A stretch of DNA of 64,000 bases from Craterostigma plantagineum (GCA_027422505.1 JAPQWV010000002.1:26514501-26578500), one strand, 5' to 3'; positions 23,133 through 35,735 are shown, counted from the stretch's first letter. Notes: generated by a model from the sequence alone, not told the origin. A program made the numbers and translations.

Positions 23133-23184
23133 CGTCCTTTTAAGAGTACTGCTGCTTGTCCCCCCAAGCAAGCGACTTCTTTTC

Positions 23185-23720
23185 GGTATTTTAAATTAAA
23201 TAATTAAAAAAAATCATTAACAAAATAAACAGAAAACAAAAGCATTAATAAAATAGAGCAATTCGTACTCTGGGAATACGAATTACTAACTCGTATTCTC
23301 AGAATACGAGTTATGTTAGCCCCGCTGACCTGACATGGCAAAGTAACTCGTAACCTGGAATTACGAGTTAGTAACTCGTATTCCCAGGGTACGAGTTACG
23401 TTGTTGGGCCCGCTGACCCACTGACCCTGATATGGCAACGTAACTCGTACCTTGGGAATACGAGTTACTAACTCGTAATTCCAGGTTACGAGGTTACGAT
23501 GTGGTCGCAACCTACATGGCCATGCAGCGTGTCGGCAATAATTCCCCTAACTCGTAATCTGGGGATACGAGTTACGTGAATTATAATAATTCACGTAACT
23601 CGTAACATGATGATACGAGTTACTTGAATTATTTCAATAATTCATGTTACTCGTATCATCAGGTTACGAGTTAGCTAATTTGTATCACCACATTACGAGT
23701 TAAGTTTCTATATATACACT
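23185..23720. repeat. Left terminal repeat of the MULE with palindromic AACTCGTA arrays
   Basis: After the first ~80 bp, the terminus is a series of AACTCGTA..(5-15 bp)..TACGAGTT inverted pairs, about nine across 23270-23705. Matching palindromes occur in the right terminus at 38970-39115. Confidence 0.75.
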
Positions 23721-23781
23721 CATCGACTTACCTAACTCATATCACCATAAACCTTGTCGATTTCTTTTAATAACTCAAACA

Positions 23782-25224
23782 ATGGTGTCGAGTCGCGTAC
23801 AAGTTATAGTATATTTCGACGGCGAAATAATTCAATCATCTGATTCTACCATCAAATATAGTATCCGCCCTGTTGGGTATAGGCGAATTCGACGCAACAC
23901 CAGTTTTTCTGAGTTATTTCGTTGTTGTTCGAAAATACGGGTGCTGATGATAGCAGTCGTTGTTCGTTGATTATCCATGCCAAAAATGAATACTTTCAAC
24001 ATTCCAACCACTTTCATTAGCTTTTTCAAATCTCCAACGACAACGATTTATAATTTTTCATACATCCCGATTCAGAGAACAATTTGTGCTGAGGTTTTTG
24101 TTAAAATAGTTGAAAATTCAAACTTTCATTTGAACGAAGAGCCTCATCGGAATTTTGAAGTTGGTTCTTCGAGTTACACCTGCCCGAATTTTCCCGACAT
24201 TGTCTCTGTTATGGTAGGATTCAGTAATGTTTCTCCGGAGATGCCGACGCTTGGTGTTCCATTCAATATGTCGGAATCCGTGTCAGAACCGGGGCCAGAT
24301 TTCGTGCCAGAACTAGAGGAAGACGTTGATGTTAGTGATTTGGAAGCGGACGATGAGGATCCACTGTCCGAGTTACCCGATCCCAACGAGGACGACGAGA
24401 ATGACGATGACGAAACCACTCCGCTGGACTCTGCGCTCCAATGTTGTTTCAGTCCGTCCCATTTTTCCAAACGTACCAAATGCCACCTCCTGGAGGTGAT
24501 GACTACGGTGGTTACGAAGAGTTTTACGACAGAGATAACCCAATGTTTTTTCGAGGTATGATTTTTCAAACTAAAAACATTTACCCGTCGAAGAATTTTC
24601 GATCAGGGTTGCTAGACACGAGTACCACGTCAACGAGAGCAGCAACACACATTGGAGTGTCCAATGTAATCATACGACTGGTTGCCCATGGAGACTGAGG
24701 GCATCCTTCAAGCCAAAAAAAGGTTACTAGTCTGTTACAAAATTTGAAGGACCGCACACTTGCTATATGACTGAGCTGGCGAGCACACACCGTAATATCT
24801 GTAGAAATTTTATTGCTGATTTGTTGGTTGGAACCGTGACAATCGATCCGTAGTTCCTACCCAAGAACGTCTAACAGCTCGTGAAAGATAAATATGGCTA
24901 TGACATCTCGTATATTCAAGCTTGGCATGGTCTGAAAAGAGCGATGGAAAATGTTTACGGACGTGGGAAGATTCTGTTACCAAACTCCCAATATTTATGA
25001 AGGCGTTGCAGCATTACAATCTAGGGACAATCATGAGGTGGCTGAATCTGCAGACAGGGAGACCTGGACACTTCGTGCTCGGGTATGTCTTTTGGGCTTT
25101 TAAACCGAGCATCGATGGCTTCAAACATTATCGAAAAGTTGTTTGTGTCTATGGTACGCATTTATACTCCAAATATAGACACAAATTGCTGATTGCTACG
25201 TCGCTGGACGCCAGCCAAAACGTA
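23782..25224 (+). pseudogene. MULE transposase (MURA-like), decayed and truncated
   Basis: Fragments in several frames. 23782-23970 resembles the N-terminal region of plant MULE transposases (VIVYFDGEII..SIRPVGYRRIRRNTSF). 23977-24561 is an acidic linker. 24441-24700 contains a FFRGMIFQTKN segment like the MuDR DNA-binding part. 24922-25224 is the start of the catalytic core (FWAFKPSIDGFKHYRK, GTHLYSKY, KLLIATSLDAS). The catalytic Asp normally preceding GTHLY is Tyr here (VYGTHLY). The frame is broken several times and stops at the AT-rich junction with viral sequence. The rest of the DDE core is missing. Confidence 0.75.
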
Positions 25225-25354
25225 TGACAACAATAAGAATAATAAATATAATAATCATCACGGTAATAAATATAATAATATTAATAATAATAACGAATAT
25301 AATAATAATAGTTATAATTAAAATAACAATAACAATACCAATAATAATAATAAA
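25225..25354. repeat. Left (TAA)n-rich array at the edge of the viral block
   Basis: ATAATAAT / AATATAATAAT repeats between the broken transposase and the first viral fragment. The same kind of array, 0.8 kb long, bounds the other side of the viral block. Confidence 0.8.
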
Positions 25355-25655
25355 ATAAAATTCATCTTGGAAAATAATTTTATCTTCTTTATTAAAACTT
25401 CCAAAAAACCATTTTCGGAAAAGTTTCCATTTGAGTAAATTAAATTCTTGATTAATTTTCTTTCTTGCCGGTGAACCTGGGCTAAAATTAATTTTTGGTT
25501 TTAAATCCATTAAACATGAAATTGATTTTAACCCGGGTTCACCGGCAAGAAAGAAAATTAATCAAGAATTTAATTTTCAAATGGGAACTTTTCCGAAAAT
25601 GGTTTTTTGGAAGTTTTAATAAAGAAGATAAAATTATTTTCCAAGATGAATTTTA
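25355..25655. repeat. Hairpin of two inverted viral coat-region fragments
   Basis: Arms 25355-25494 and 25519-25655 are about 140 bp each, near-identical complements, with a loop of about 24 bp. Both arms code for the same capsid N-terminal region, once on each strand, so this is a head-to-head junction of two viral copies. Confidence 0.85.
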
Positions 25656-28351
25656 GAATGATTTGTCAAAAAGAAATGAAATGTTACCTTTTATTCCTTG
25701 GTTTTTAGAAAAATATTTAAAAAACATGGTTTCGGTTCTTGAAAGAAATTATAAACTTTCAACAGGGAAAAATTTAAATTCAGTTTACCCTCCTCAAACT
25801 AGTTTTCAAATGGAAAAAGAAAATGAAATTAGGTATTTTAATGCTTTTCAAAATTATTTGAGAACGATACGCTTACAGTGACTATAAGTCATATTAATTG
25901 TCTTTTGAAACAACAAAATTATACAAATATGTATGTTATTATTTTAGGTGAACAAATTTCTTTACTAAAGAAAAATATTGAAGAAATTTCGTCTTCAGTA
26001 AAAGAAATAAAGAATTATCTTTTAAAAGATCAAGCTAAAATTGAAAAGGTCGATATTGCCTCTCCAAGTATTCAGCCTCCTCCTGAAATTATTTATTTTA
26101 AATTAAAATCGATTTCTCATATCGAAAATTTACTGGAAGAAAAACTAAAGGATCTGAAGCTTAATACTCTAAGTGAAGAATTTGAAAATCGACTTGAAAA
26201 TTCTGATAATATTCAGAATATTCAAGACACATTTAATGAAGATATTAATAAACTAAAGCATATAAAATATGCGGATAGGCCAACTCAAAGTAAATATTAT
26301 TACCCTAGGCATACTCCTCAAGATTGTTTGAGGAACAAGAATTTATGCTTAACAATTCGTATAGTGGTAGAAGTATTTACGAATGGAATTTAGACGGTTA
26401 TACCGAAAGACAAATCTATAATATGATTCAGAGGATGCTTATGTATAGTACAATTTGCAAAGCTAATCAAAATAATGATAAAGCTGTTGCGAAAATGATA
26501 GTCGCTGGCTTTACTGGTCAGTTAAAAGGATGGTGAGATAACTATTTATCTCAACATGAAAAAGACGATATTTACCAAACCATTAAAGAAGAAAATGGTC
26601 AACAAGTGGACAATGTTGTTTATGCATTATGTGTAAACATTATTGAACACTTCACATGCCGATGGTCTGATAATTCTGAAAATATCAGAACTCTTCTCCA
26701 AAATCATAGGTGTAAAACTCTTACAACCTCCAATGGTGTAAGGATACTTTTCTTAGTCGAGTCATGGAACTCCCTGAGTCAAATAGTACTCATTGGAAGT
26801 CTAAATTCATAGACGGTTTACATTCACTCTTTGCAGAAAGAGTAAGGAATAACCTTAGGATATGAGAATATTGATTAAAACTCCTATACCTACGGTAAAC
26901 TTGTAGGAACTTGCATACAAGAAGGCTTAGCCTTATGCAACGAAATAAAATTAAATAAACAAGTCAAGAGACATTCTCTAGATGAAAAGAAACAATTAGG
27001 AGAATTCTGTGGCCAATTTGGCATGGAAAATCCCTACGAGTAAAACTCGTAAAGAACACAGAACTAAAAAATATTCTGCTGAATAAAATGAAAGGGAAAA
27101 ATATAGAAGATCTAAAAGAAGAGAACAAAAATTCTCAAAAGATAATAAAAATTATCAATACAAAAATAAATTTCCTCCCATTATCTGTCGAAAATGTGGA
27201 AAGAAGGTCATAAAGCTAGTACCTGCTGGACCAAAAAGAAAATCAATACTTTAGAAATTGATATTGAACTAAAAGAAACAGTATCAAAAATTCTTTTAGA
27301 ATCTGATAATGTAACGGAATCTTCCTCAAACGATGAAAACAATAATATCATTGAAGAAATCTCATCGTCAGAATCCGATGAATGTCAAAATTGTCAAATA
27401 GGACAACCTTGCTCAAAGAATTTAGGTTGTTCAGAATCTGAATTAGAAGATAATTATTTATATCAAATTATATCCCAGTTTCAAGAAATAAATGTTCTTG
27501 ACAATAATCTTCTCGAAATACTAAAAGAAACAGAAGATCCAAATTTAAAAAATCTAATAACTAAAAGAATAATTCAAAAAGAGGAAGAAACTTCTAAAGA
27601 AGTTATTCCTAAATCTGAACCATATAGTATGACCGAAGTAATGAATTACCTTCATAATAAAAATAAATTTAAAAATGAATCCCCTGCTAATATTAGAGAT
27701 TTAACGCTTGAAATTACGAATCTCAAAACTGAAATAAAAAAATTTAAAATTAAGTCATATAGACTTAGAAAAAAGATAATCGAAATTAGAAAAAGGAAAA
27801 GAAATTGTTGAAGAATTTACTAACGAAGAATTTGCTAGTAGTTCAAAAAATGTTGAAGATGATAATTATCTTTCAACTTTAGAAGTTATCACTTCTCAAA
27901 AATGGTTAGTAAAAATTTCATTACTAATTGACGGAAACTTTCAGAAAAATCTGATTGCACTAATCGATAGTGGAGCAGATTTAAATTGCATTCAAGAAGG
28001 AATAATTCCTACCCAATATTTCCACAAAATAACTCATTCTCTTAGCTCTGCAAGCGGAGAAAAGTTGCAAATTAATTACAAAATTCCTAAGGCCTTTATT
28101 TGCAAAAATAAGGTCCGCATTCCTACGTCATTCTTACTAGTTAAGAATATTACGAACCAAGTAATTCTTGGTACTCCTTTTCTTAGGAAAATATTTCCAA
28201 TTAGAAATATTGATGAATATGAATTTAAAGGAAGCTTCGAAAATAAAGAAGTATACTTTGAATTCATTACAGAACCTTTTTTTAGGAATCTTAATGAAAT
28301 TAAGGGTCTATCCTTATTAAAGCCAAAGAGAATCAGGTAAATTACCTTAAG
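25520..28351 (+). pseudogene. Endogenous caulimovirid fragment: capsid to protease, broken
   Basis: A plus-strand copy of a caulimovirid (Florendovirus/petuvirus-like) polyprotein section. In order: capsid N-terminal region (about 25520-26390) with lysine/glutamate-rich helices; capsid core (about 26324-26820); an arginine/lysine-rich stretch; a CCHC zinc knuckle around 27184-27230, interrupted by a frameshift; an acidic/lysine-rich segment (27194-27811); and an aspartic protease with LIDSGAD at about 27960. The ORF is broken by numerous stops and frameshifts. It ends at 28351 where an opposite-strand copy begins. It is a defective fossil with no complete gene. Confidence 0.8.
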
Positions 28352-31300
28352 CAACAAAAAATTCCAGAAGTGGGTTATCAAGAATCTTGGCATTGAAGCC
28401 TCGGTGGATTTCTCAATGGAGACTTCGTCAAAAGACGAAGACTTCTGTCTTGGTGGAGAAGGACAAGATCCGGAAGATCCGGATAATATTTTGGTGGATG
28501 ATGCAATCGATCTCCTCAAGGATACGATCACTAAGACATGGAATTTTTTGTTGGGTATAACCCACTTCTGGAGTCCATCTCCAAATCCATGGAATATTAA
28601 ATTCAGTATAAAAATGTAAAGAAGTCATTCCTTCAATACATTCATGTTTATGCTCTGCTTCAATTAAATTAGGAGAAATTTTAACCCATTCTTGATATAA
28701 TCCAAAAGGGGTTCTTTAAGAATTTCAGTTGAGGCTCCATAAGAAAGCCACCATTGATAAAACCAATTAGGGATTTCGGACTTATAAACATCCGCACAAA
28801 TCTTAATCCACCAAGAATGTTTCTTATTCTCATTCCGGTATAAAAACACTTGATAAAAAGCATCGATATAATCATAATAATTAAATTTAATTAGAGTTTT
28901 TAACTCAGGATGGAAATATTCTCTATCCTTTAAAGGGTGAATAGCGCATTTTTCAGGCGAAATGATTTGCTTGAAAATAATTTTACTAAAGGTATAACAT
29001 TTTTTCAAAGCTGTTTGGGAATTTTCCGCATTGAAATGATCAAAATAACACGTTCCTGTGGATTTAAGAATATTTTCATAATTATCACGATTTTTATAAA
29101 ACGTGGCAGCATATGATGCTCTTTCTAAATACCTTGACATTATAATCCAAGGTTCATCAGACCATTTTAAATCTTTAAATTCAAGTAATATTATTACCTC
29201 AGTATGAGAAATCTTCTCATAGTCAACATCATCATCTTCTTCCGCAATAACTTTTGCGTAAGAAGTGCCTTCATTAGAAGACTTAGCTTTCTCTTTCTTA
29301 AACTCAAGAAATTCCTTATATTCTTCGCCACTCAAAGTATTACTTGAGGACGCTGAGAGATTCTCTTTAACTAACTTTTTATTGCCCATTTGAGCATTAA
29401 CATTTTCCACCTCTATTAGAGGGGAAATTTCTCTCGTATTGTGACATATCTGCAAAATTAATGAAATATATTCACGAGTTAGATAATCAGGAAGGCTATT
29501 ATCACTTCCTTTCTTATAAATTATTTCAAAATCAAATGGGGCTAAATGAGTCTGCCATCTCGCAAACATTTGTATAGAGACGTCATGTTTAAAATCTTTC
29601 AGAAACATAAACTTTGAAGCTTGACAATCAGTTTCTATTAAAAACTTCTGATTATATAAATCATCTTGAAATTTAAGAACGCACTTAACAATAGCAAGTA
29701 CTTCTCTAGCTATAGTAGCATAATTTTTCTGAGCATTATTCCATTCCCCGAATGGAATCTAACTAAATATTCTTTTTTATCTTCTGGAGAAACTTGTTTT
29801 AAGATTCATTCAAAACCTAAATCAGACGCATCAGTCTCCATAATTTTTTGCCAATTAGGATTAGCAAGCATAAGACATGGCAAATGCTTAACCTTATTCT
29901 TAATTTTTCTAATTGCTTCAGTGTGACTATTCGTCCATTGACAAGAAATCTTTTTCAATCTATCGTATAAAATAGATGTATCAATTGCAAGATTTTTATG
30001 GTAAGGAGAAATATAATTACGACTCCCTAAAAATCTTTGAAGTTGAGTTTTAATTTTGACGCAAACTCAATACTTCTATTAATAGGGTTAACATTACCCT
30101 TTTCAATAGTATCCCAAAAATCGAACCTTAGTTTGAATAAGATCATTTTTGGGCTAGATATAACTAATCCATTTTGAATAACAATTTTCTTAAAAATATC
30201 AAGATGTTTAAAATGAGTTTCAATATCTTTAGAAAAGATTAAAATATCATCAATATAAACGATAATAAAATTACTATAAGGAATAAAAATATCGTTCATA
30301 ATATTTTGAAATTCAGAGGGAGCGTTTTTCAAACCAAAAGGCATAACATTCCACTCAAACTGTCCGATGGGGACTGTAAAAGCAGTTTTATATCTATCTT
30401 TTTCAGCAACTTGAATTTGCCAAAATCCTGACTTTAAATCAAATTTTGAAAATATAATAGTATTAAATAATCGATCTAAAACATCTTTTTTATTTGGAAT
30501 AGGATATCTAATCCATTTCAAAACCTTATTTAAGGGTTTATAATTAATAACTAACCTGGGTGCTCCCCATTCCTTTTCGGCATGATTATCAACATAGAAA
30601 GCAGTGCACGACCAAGGTGATTTTGAAGGTTTTATTAAACCTTTCTGTAATAAAGAAGTTATTTCTTTTTTGCATAATTCTAATAATTCAGAATTCATTT
30701 GACAGGGACGAGCTTTAGTGGGAATATTTTCTCACTAAAATCATCTTCATAGGGTAAAGAAACTATATGTTTCTTTCTATTCCAAAAAGCATTAGGAAGA
30801 TCCTTACATATCTGCAATGTAAATTCATTATGTAATAATTTAATTTTTTCTTGTAACTTAGGATTTTGAAGTTTGTCTTCAATCGTAAGTATACTAATTT
30901 CTTACTTAAGGTAATTTACCTGATTCTCTTTGGCTTTAATAAGGATAGAATCCTTAATTTCATTAAGAATCCTAGAAAAAGTTTCTGTAATGAATTCATA
31001 CTTCTTTATTTTCGAAGCTTCCTTTAAATCCATATTCATCAATATTTCTAATTGGAAATATTTTCCTAAGAAAAGGAGTACCAAGAATTACTTGGTTCGT
31101 AATATTCTTAACTATTAAGAATGATGTTGGAATGCATACCCTATTTTTGCAAATAAGGCCTTAGGAATTTTGTCATTAATTTGCAACTTTTCTTCGCTTG
31201 CAGAGCTAAGAGAACGAGTTGTTTTATGGAAATATTGGGTAGGAATTATTCTTTCTTGAATGCAATTTAAATCTGCTCCACTATCGATTAGTGCAATCAG

Positions 31301-31790
31301 ATTTTTATGGAAGTTTCCGTCAATTAGTAATGAAATTTTTACTAACCATTTTTGAGAAGTGATAACTTCTAAAGGTGAAAGATAATTATCATCTTCAATA
31401 TTTATTGAACTACTAGCGAATTCTTCGTTAGTAAATTCTTCAACAATTTTTTTTCCTTTTTCTAATTTAGAAAATCTTCTTTCTAAGTCTACATGACTTA
31501 ATTTAAAATTTTTTATTTCAATTTTGAGATTCGTAATTTCAAGCGTTAAATCTCTAATATTAGCAGGGGATTCATTTTTAAATTTATTTTTATTATGAAG
31601 TAATTTAATTACCTCGGTCATACTATATGGTTCAGATTTAGGAATAACTTCTTTAGATGTTTCTTCCTCTTTTTGAATTATTCTTTTAATTATTAGATTT
31701 TTTAAATCTGGATCTTCTATTTCTTTTAATATTTCGAGAAGATTATTGTCAAGAACATTTATTTCTTGAAACTGGGATATAATTTGATAT
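28352..31790 (-). pseudogene. Endogenous caulimovirid fragment: protease, reverse transcriptase, RNase H, downstream region, broken
   Basis: Read on the minus strand from 31790. It starts with the region just before the protease, then a protease with a DSGAD motif (about 31290), then reverse transcriptase (30698-30027) with the YIDDIL catalytic box and SPWSCTAFYV / LKSGFWQI / PFGLKNAPSEFQ landmarks. A decayed RNase H follows (about 30020-29470, ending at a TREYI-like motif). Last is a C-terminal region (29608-28352) rich in Trp and Tyr that I recognise only as caulimovirid-associated. Multiple stops separate these pieces. It joins the plus-strand copy tail to tail at 28351/28352. Confidence 0.85.
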
Positions 31791-32788
31791 TCTGACTGTA
31801 CGGAAGGAGGGATTTGGAGACATTGATTTCCCTATTTACATTGTACGACGTGAAGATAATTCAGCTGAAGAACTGAATGAAGGGGATCTCTCCTATCTCA
31901 GAGGTGAAGACACTGATCAATTAGTAGGGGATTATAGGAGGCTTGGAGTACTCAGGACACCAGAATTAAGGATGGGCTATGCTTCATTAAAAAGGTTCAT
32001 GTTGCGTCAAGTCAAGTTCAACTCTACACATGACCTCCAAATGGCACTTGAAAGCAACATAAAAAGAGTGAATCTCACGAAGCCCTCCTTTGAAGCACCT
32101 GAGTCAGAGAGCTATGGGAAGGCCATATCTTTGACGGAGAAGACCCTTCAGTAATCTACATCAATTACAAGGGAGAAAAGAGACTGATGAGAACTTCAGA
32201 AATCCACAAGTTCTGTGATGGAACTCTCCGTATTATTCTTGCTAAGCTCAAGTGGATCGTAGAGGAAATGAGAGAAGTAGAATTTGAAGTACAAGAGAAG
32301 TATCATAAGATGATCGAAATCATCTCCGACAAAATCCCCTTTCGTAGAAGATTGAGATCATATGAATTAAGACTTGGACTCGGAAGATCAGCATACAAAC
32401 TTCTGGAACCTCGGCTCCTCCTCGCTCGAAGAAAAAGAAGACTTGAAGACTTAGGCTTATTTGTAATTTGGACACTTAGGGGGAGAATGTTAGGAATATT
32501 TTAGAAGTGTCCAAAATATTTGTTCTAAGTCTTGTTATTTCTTTACTATGTTTTTATACGTTATACTTCGCTTAGATGGGTTGTAGTTGTAATGGGTTTG
32601 TTAGGGGCCCAATGGGCTTAAATACCTTACAAGGTATTTAAGCTTAAACCCTAACTACCACTAATTAAGTTGTCCATTATTCAAAACTCTAAAACACACA
32701 TACACCTCCAAAGCACTATTCACAGGAACTTTCAAAGCTTTAATCCATTGAAGTTAATCTGTGCTTTTTAGATAATCTGGATATTACA
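31791..32788 (+). mobile_element. LTR-retroelement fragment with 3' LTR inside the viral copy
   Basis: Plus-strand remnant. ORF pieces (about 31810-32504) resemble a plant retroelement polyprotein segment (KRVNLTKPSF and KRLMRTSEIHKFCDGTL motifs). Next is a polypurine tract GGGGGAGAA at 32479-32487, and then a putative LTR 32488-32788 (TGTTAGGA..ATTACA, 301 bp). The 5' LTR and pol are missing. It separates viral coat sequence (right) from viral pre-protease sequence (left) and replaces about 1.07 kb of viral sequence present in the plus-strand copy. Confidence 0.65.
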
Positions 32789-34760
32789 GGTATAACCGTC
32801 TAAATTCCATTCGTAAATACTTCTACCACTATACGAATTGTTGAGCATAAATTCTTGTTCCTCAAACAAGATATCTTGAGGAGTAGGCCTAGGGTAATAA
32901 TATTTACTTTGAGTTGGCCTATCCGCATATTTTATATGCTTTAGTTTATTGATTTCTTCATTAAATGTGTCTTGAATATTCTGAATATTATCAGAATTTT
33001 CAAGTCGATTTTCAAATTCTTCACTTAGAGTACTAAGCTTCAGATCCTTTAGTTTTTCTTCCAGTAAATTTTCGATATGAGAAATCGATTTTAATTTAAA
33101 ATCAATAATTTCAGGAGGAGACTGAATACTTGGAGAGGTAATATCGACTTTTCAATTTTAGCTTTATCTTTTAAAAGATAATTCTTTATTTCTTTTACTG
33201 AAGACGAAATTTCTTCAATATTTTTCTTTAGTAAAGAAATTTGTTCACCTAAAACAATAATATACATATTTGTATAATTTTGTTGTTTTAAAAGACAATT
33301 ACTATGACTTATAGTCACTGTAAGCGTATCGTTCTCAAATAATTTTTGAGAAGCATTAAAATATCTAATTTCATTTTCTTTTTCCATTTGGAAACTAGTT
33401 TGAGGAGGGTAAACTGAATTTAAATTTTTCCCCTTTGAAAGTTTATAATTTCTTTCAAGAACCGAAACCATGTTTTTAAAATATTTTTCTAAAAAAAGGA
33501 ATAAAAGGTAACATTTCGTTTCTTTTTGACAAATCATTATAAAATTCATCTTGGAAAATAATTTTATCTTCTTTATTAAAACTTCCAAAAAACCATTTTC
33601 GGAAAAGTTCCCATTTTAGTAAATTAAATTCTTGATTAATTTTCTTTCTTGCCGGTGAACCCGGGCTAAAATCAATTTTGTTTTTAAATCCATTAAACAT
33701 GAAAATCCATTTCCGACTCTGTAATTTCCTCGTCTTGATTTTTAAAAACTCCATGAACAATATTATCAGAATTAATTCTTAATTCTTCCACTTTATTTTG
33801 AAGGTAATCACTAGAGGTTGATTCTCTAATTTGAGAAGTCAAAGCTCTAGAATGAGATCTTATCAGATAATCCTGTGGTGATATATGATAATGAGAAGAA
33901 GTTGTTCTAGTCATCCTAGATCTAGGAGTTCTGATAGATCTTTGATTTTGTTTGAATTGTATTTGAATAGATCCATCAGTTGTTTGTATTATTTGAGTAA
34001 GATTATTTTAATTTTGGGTTGAGGAGGCAAAGCTCTTTCGATTATCCAGTTTTCTGGAAATTGTATTTCTTCCCATTTTATAGATCTTCTAGTTGTAGTA
34101 TTAGATCTACTAAAATTGGTTTCTATTAAGACAGTTTCGTTGATGGGTTTATCAACGATTTTACACCATGGATTAAGCGTATATAAAGGCTTATAATAAA
34201 TTCTATAACAGATACATATTACTTCCGATCTCGAAGCGTAATTATATCCGTGAGTTTTGACATTTAATGTCAGAGCATCCAATATATTGACATCAGTCAA
34301 TGATAATAGGAGATTTGGATACAAATTAAAATAAACTGGTCCATGTGTCAGACTAGACTGAATTATTCCCATAAGGGATTGTTTCCAGTCGAGATTTCTA
34401 CCATCTCTAAGAGCTGCTATAAAGCTCTCTGGTAAATCTTCTAAAGTCAAAGGCTTGAAGGCTACCTGAACTAACCCGATATGAATAAACTTATGGTTTA
34501 TTCTATAATTTTCTAAGTCTCTATTGCTTAGAAGTCTAATAACCATCTATTCGTTGTTAAGAGAGATAGTTTCTTCGGTAGTTTTGATTACCTGTTTCAA
34601 ACCTAATTTTTCAAAAGTTCCTAATTCATAGATTATTTTATAATCTATTTTAGGAATTGTCAAACGATTTAATTTGTCTAAATCTTGAGGAATATCATAC
34701 TCCTCTTCAATGCTGTTTTTAACAGTATCTTTTCGTCTCATCAAATTTAACATTTGATAA
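32789..34760 (-). pseudogene. Endogenous caulimovirid fragment: movement protein and capsid N-terminal part, broken
   Basis: Minus strand. A movement-protein-like ORF begins at 34753 and runs to 33989 in one frame, interrupted by a single in-frame stop at 34547-34549. It carries the conserved core of the 30K-type caulimovirid movement domain (FIHIGLVQVAFKPLT..ALRDGRN region). A short spacer follows, then capsid N-terminal sequence (33914-32789) homologous to the plus-strand copy. With the fragment at 28352-31790 it forms one colinear genome copy, split by the LTR fragment. It is non-functional as it stands. Confidence 0.82.
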
Positions 34761-34798
34761 AAGATCGTTAAACTACACCTTAACTTCTTAATACCTCA

Positions 34799-34815
34799 CC
34801 ATGGCTCTAATACCA
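34799..34815 (-). other. Primer-binding site complementary to initiator tRNA-Met
   Basis: On the minus strand TGGTATTAGAGCCATGG. It differs at one position from the TGGTATCAGAGC.. site typical of caulimovirids and many plant retroelements. It sits about 45 bp upstream of the movement-protein start codon, where a caulimovirid genome conventionally begins numbering. Confidence 0.75.
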
Positions 34816-34849
34816 TACATAAAAGGATCTTTACATACGAAAAAGATCT

Positions 34850-35640
34850 TCAATAATAATAGTTATAATTATAATAATAATAAGAATAATAATAACAATA
34901 ATAATTAATATAATAATATTAATAATAATAAGGAATATAATAATAGTTATAATTATAATAATAATAAGAATAATAATAATAAATATAATAATCATCACGG
35001 TAATAAAATATAATATATTAATAAAAATAACGAATATAATAATAGTTATAATTATAGTAACAATAACAATACCAATTATAATAATAATAAATATAAAAAT
35101 CATCATCATAATAAATATAATAATATTTATTATAATAGCGAATATAAGAATAATGGTTATAATAATAACATTAACAATAATAATAATAAATATAATATTA
35201 ATAATAATGAATATAATAATAGTTATAATTATAATAATAACAATAACAATAACATAATAATAATAGTAAATATAATAATATCAATAAATATAATAATATT
35301 AATAATAATAGCGAATATAATAATAATAGTAATAACAATAAAAATACCAATAATAATAAATATAATATTCATCATCATAATAAATATAATAATATAATTA
35401 TAATAACGAATATAATAATAATAGCTATAATAATAAATATAATAATATTAATAAAAAAATATAATAATAGTAGTTATAATTATAATATAACAATAAACGT
35501 TATAATAATAATCATCATAATAAATGTAATAAGAATACACAAGCGGAATATAATAATAATAGTCACTACAATGATAATAACAACAACAACAACAATAATA
35601 ATAATAATAATAATAATCATCATCATTATCTATCTGCCAT
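34850..35640. repeat. Long (TAA)n-type AT-rich array bounding the viral block
   Basis: About 790 bp of ATAATAAT/AATATAAT repeats with a few CATCATCA interruptions, and inner near-repeats of longer period (for example 'aatagttataattataataa' recurs). The MULE sequence resumes directly after it. Confidence 0.85.
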
Positions 35641-35735
35641 GATGCGCTAAATGGCCGCCGGTCCCACAACGAATTCTATTTCCTCGACGGTTACCTTGCT
35701 CCGCATCATCTCCCGGACTTCGAGGTCGCCACGGC

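Noticed and set aside
23270..23705. CRISPR-like spaced repeats
   Set aside because: Plant nuclear DNA; units are palindromes of a transposon terminus with no unique equal-length spacers.
35448..35669. Tyr/Cys-rich ORF
   Set aside because: Translation of the (TAA)n array.
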